From assembly GCA_002342255.1 (NCBI GenBank), contig DDPP01000044.1:2324-8731 (forward strand): a stretch of DNA of 6,408 bases, read 5' to 3'. Numbering within the stretch: position 1 is the first letter of the stretch; every line of letters begins with the position of its first letter. The notes under the pieces are model-generated. The model saw only the letters and a list, made by a program, of their open reading frames with translations, was not told the origin of the DNA and ran no database searches. The DNA is from Micrococcales bacterium UBA2465 (GTDB lineage Bacteria; Actinomycetota; Actinomycetes; Actinomycetales; Microbacteriaceae). Both the position numbers and the translations under genes were made by a program. Below are positions 4,680-6,408 of this stretch, in pieces.

Positions 4680-6344
4680 TTAGCCCAGAAGCGCCTTTTC
4701 CAAGGTGTCTAGACCAATGGAGCCTAGGTTCAGTGCCTTCATGTGGAAGTCCTTGATGTTGAAGTTCGCACCTTGGCGAGCCTTGTATTCATCGCGGATT
4801 TGCTCCCAGATGCGCTGACCGATCTTGTATGCAGGAGCCTGTCCTGGCCAACCGAAGTAACGGTGCACTTCAAAGTTGACGAACTGGTCAGACATGTTTA
4901 CGTTCTTGCGCATGAACGCAAGAGCGTAGTCGAAGTCCCACTTACCGGTTCCTTCAAGGTTGTCCTTCTCTAGGTGAACACCTAGGTCTAGAACAACACG
5001 AGCAGCACGCATGCGCTGACCATCGAGCATACCTAGTCGGTCACCTGGATCATCCAAGAAACCTAGTTCCTGCATCAGACGCTCAGCGTAAAGTGCCCAA
5101 CCTTCACCATGGCCTGAAGACCATGAAGCTAGACGACGCCAAGAGTTTAGGTCCTTCTTGTTATAGACCTTCTGACCGATCTGCAAGTGGTGTCCAGGAA
5201 CACCTTCGTGGTAAACGGTTGTGGTTTCGCGCCAAGTGTTGAACTCGGTAACACCAACCGGAACTGACCACCACATTCTGCCTGGACGAGAGAAGTCTTC
5301 GGTAGGCGAGGTGTAGTAGATACCACCGTGCTGAGTCGGTGCAATCATGCACTCAAGGTTCTTTAGCTCATCAGCAATGTCGAAGTGTGTGCCACTTAGT
5401 TTTTCAATAGCAGCATCACTTAGCTGTTGCATCCAACGCTGAAGTTCATCGGTGCCGTGTAGTTTGCGCTTAGGGTCTGCATCCAAAACTGCGATAGCTT
5501 CTTCAACAGTTGCACCCGGCTTGATTTCATTAGCAACTGCATTCTGTTCTGCGATTACGCGAGCAAGTTCTTCCTTACCCCACTCGTAGGTCTCGTCAAG
5601 ATCAACACGCTTACCTAGGAAACGAGCTGAAAGCAACTGGTAACGTTCGCGCCCAATTGCATCCTTAGGGTTACCTGCAGGGAGCAATTCTTCTTTGAAG
5701 AATGAAGCCATTTTTCCGTAACCTGCAGTGGCAACTTCAGCTGCCTCGATAAGTTCCTTCTTCAAAGAATCAGGAAGTTCGCCCTCTTCAGCTTTAGCAT
5801 TTGCAGCAAACTTTCTGAAGAAGCCATCAGGAGTAAGCAATTGTTCAGCCTGCTCGATAGCAATCTTTACCTGACGAACTGCAGGAGTGTCATTGTGTTT
5901 GATACCTTCGCGAAGGGTTGCGATATAGCCTTCAACCGCGCCATCAACTGCACGAAGACGCTTGGCAAGGTTCTCCCAGTTCTCAACAGTCTTGGTTGGC
6001 GAAAGGTCAAAGATGTCTCTAATGCCCTGAGCAGGCGAAGCAATAGGGTTTAGGTCTCTGCGCCATAAGCCGGACTCGTAAATCTCTTGGCTCAACTGCA
6101 TGGTTGAAGTCATAGCCATCTTGGTTACGTTGTCGATTTCATCAGCAACTTCAGTTGCCTCAACTTTGGCTAGCATTTCCTTTTCGAGACGGTTGTATTC
6201 CGCTGCCGCCTCTGGGCTGGTATCTTCTAGTCGGTCTTCGCCAACTTTGCGACCAGCGTAGGTTGCAAAATCAGGCGAAAGTTCGATTAGCTTGTCAACC
6301 CACGTTTCAGCTAGTTGATCTAGCTTGGTTTGTTCACGTGACAT
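4680..6344 (-). CDS. DUF885-family protein, putative zinc-dependent peptidase
   Basis: Complete 554-residue member of the DUF885 family (PF05960), whose biochemical role is poorly defined. There is no signal peptide and no membrane segment, so it is probably cytoplasmic. The core reads TTVYHEGVPGHHLQ (His379, Glu380, His385, His386), followed by EGWALYAERL, whose Glu414 lies where a third metal ligand would be expected. This resembles gluzincin metallopeptidases, but the spacing is not a strict HExxH. The C-terminal part has the family blocks RYFGWPGQAPAYKIGQ (495-510) and FHMKALNLGSIGLDTLEKAL (533-552). The length is typical and the frame intact. The ATG at 6344 has a good Shine-Dalgarno, GAAAGGA, four or five bases before it. 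Where I decoded the C-terminal half, Lys was AAG, Asn AAC and Phe TTC almost throughout, and CTA is a common Leu codon; the two membrane-protein genes use mixed codons. This suggests strong expression. It is a single-gene unit as far as visible, convergent with the signalling operon, with no evident link to it. Confidence 0.88.
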   Translation of the reverse strand: MSREQTKLDQLAETWVDKLIELSPDFATYAGRKVGEDRLEDTSPEAAAEYNRLEKEMLAKVEATEVADEIDNVTKMAMTSTMQLSQEIYESGLWRRDLNPIASPAQGIRDIFDLSPTKTVENWENLAKRLRAVDGAVEGYIATLREGIKHNDTPAVRQVKIAIEQAEQLLTPDGFFRKFAANAKAEEGELPDSLKKELIEAAEVATAGYGKMASFFKEELLPAGNPKDAIGRERYQLLSARFLGKRVDLDETYEWGKEELARVIAEQNAVANEIKPGATVEEAIAVLDADPKRKLHGTDELQRWMQQLSDAAIEKLSGTHFDIADELKNLECMIAPTQHGGIYYTSPTEDFSRPGRMWWSVPVGVTEFNTWRETTTVYHEGVPGHHLQIGQKVYNKKDLNSWRRLASWSSGHGEGWALYAERLMQELGFLDDPGDRLGMLDGQRMRAARVVLDLGVHLEKDNLEGTGKWDFDYALAFMRKNVNMSDQFVNFEVHRYFGWPGQAPAYKIGQRIWEQIRDEYKARQGANFNIKDFHMKALNLGSIGLDTLEKALLG

Positions 6345-6349
6345 TGCTG

Positions 6350-6356
6350 TCCTTTC
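6350..6356 (-). promoter_or_regulatory. Ribosome binding site of the DUF885 gene
   Basis: Minus-strand GAAAGGA, with AGGA ending a few bases before the ATG at 6344, is a well-placed Shine-Dalgarno. It is the clearest one in the window and confirms the chosen start. The two genes of the left-hand divergent pair lack such a site. Confidence 0.7.
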
Positions 6357-6376
6357 AGACTAAATAAGGTAATCCA

Positions 6377-6406
6377 AATCTAGTCCTGTTGGACAGCGAG
6401 GTCTAA
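6377..6406 (-). promoter_or_regulatory. Candidate promoter of the DUF885 gene with an embedded palindrome
   Basis: On the minus strand TTAGAC (6406-6401), an 18-base spacer and TAGATT (6382-6377) resemble -35 and -10 elements. Initiation near 6370 would give a leader of about 26 bases that includes the Shine-Dalgarno. The spacer contains the small palindrome GTCC-AACA-GGAC (6394-6383), well placed to serve as an operator, though four-base arms are weak evidence. TACCTT at 6371-6366 is an alternative -10 without a good -35. Confidence 0.4.
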
Positions 6407-6408
6407 TC

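Noticed and set aside
1..6408. Mobile elements, CRISPR arrays, phage genes or transfer scars
   Set aside because: No transposase or integrase motifs, no regularly spaced repeats and no terminal inverted repeats were seen. The genes are compact and typical of a vertical actinobacterial background.

Overview
The window reads like the chromosome of a free-living actinobacterium with a mid-range GC content, probably a small-genome, low-GC member of the Microbacteriaceae (Aquiluna/Rhodoluna type). That placement is an inference from three things: actinobacterial-type protein families, frequent GTG starts and overlapping GTGA/TGATG/ATGA gene junctions, and possible leaderless starts. No marker gene such as rRNA is present to confirm it. 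I see no mobile element, tRNA, rRNA or CRISPR array.

Layout. Positions 1-443 (minus strand) hold the first 147 codons of a Maf-family nucleotide pyrophosphatase that runs off the left edge. A 39-bp divergent gap follows, containing three copies of a 5-bp half-site (ACACT/AGTGT). From 483 to 4454 (plus strand) four genes form one tightly packed run in which each gene overlaps the next by 1 to 4 bases: a TRAM-domain RNA m5U methyltransferase, a NarL/LuxR-type response regulator, a six-helix membrane sensor histidine kinase, and a second six-helix membrane protein. By hand alignment the last one looks like a degenerate, shortened copy of the histidine kinase. A strong hairpin six bases after its stop closes the run. 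The 225-bp convergent gap (4455-4679) holds terminators for both sides plus two further hairpins. Positions 4680-6344 (minus strand) encode a complete DUF885-family protein with a likely zinc-peptidase motif, with its promoter region at the right edge.

How the genes may work together. The kinase and regulator form an ordinary-looking two-component pair. The unusual part is the third member. It keeps the membrane topology and coiled linker of the kinase but has lost the phospho-accepting His-Asp pair (replaced by Ser-Ser), the N-box Asn and the glycine-rich ATP-lid boxes, and it stops where the first ATP-binding glycine box should begin. The simplest reading is a pseudokinase that pairs with, inhibits or lends signal sensing to the active kinase. 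Translational coupling to the RNA methyltransferase could tie the system to ribosome or growth state, or it may only be genome packing. A candidate promoter inside the end of the methyltransferase gene could drive the signalling genes separately. The signal and the target genes cannot be read from this window.
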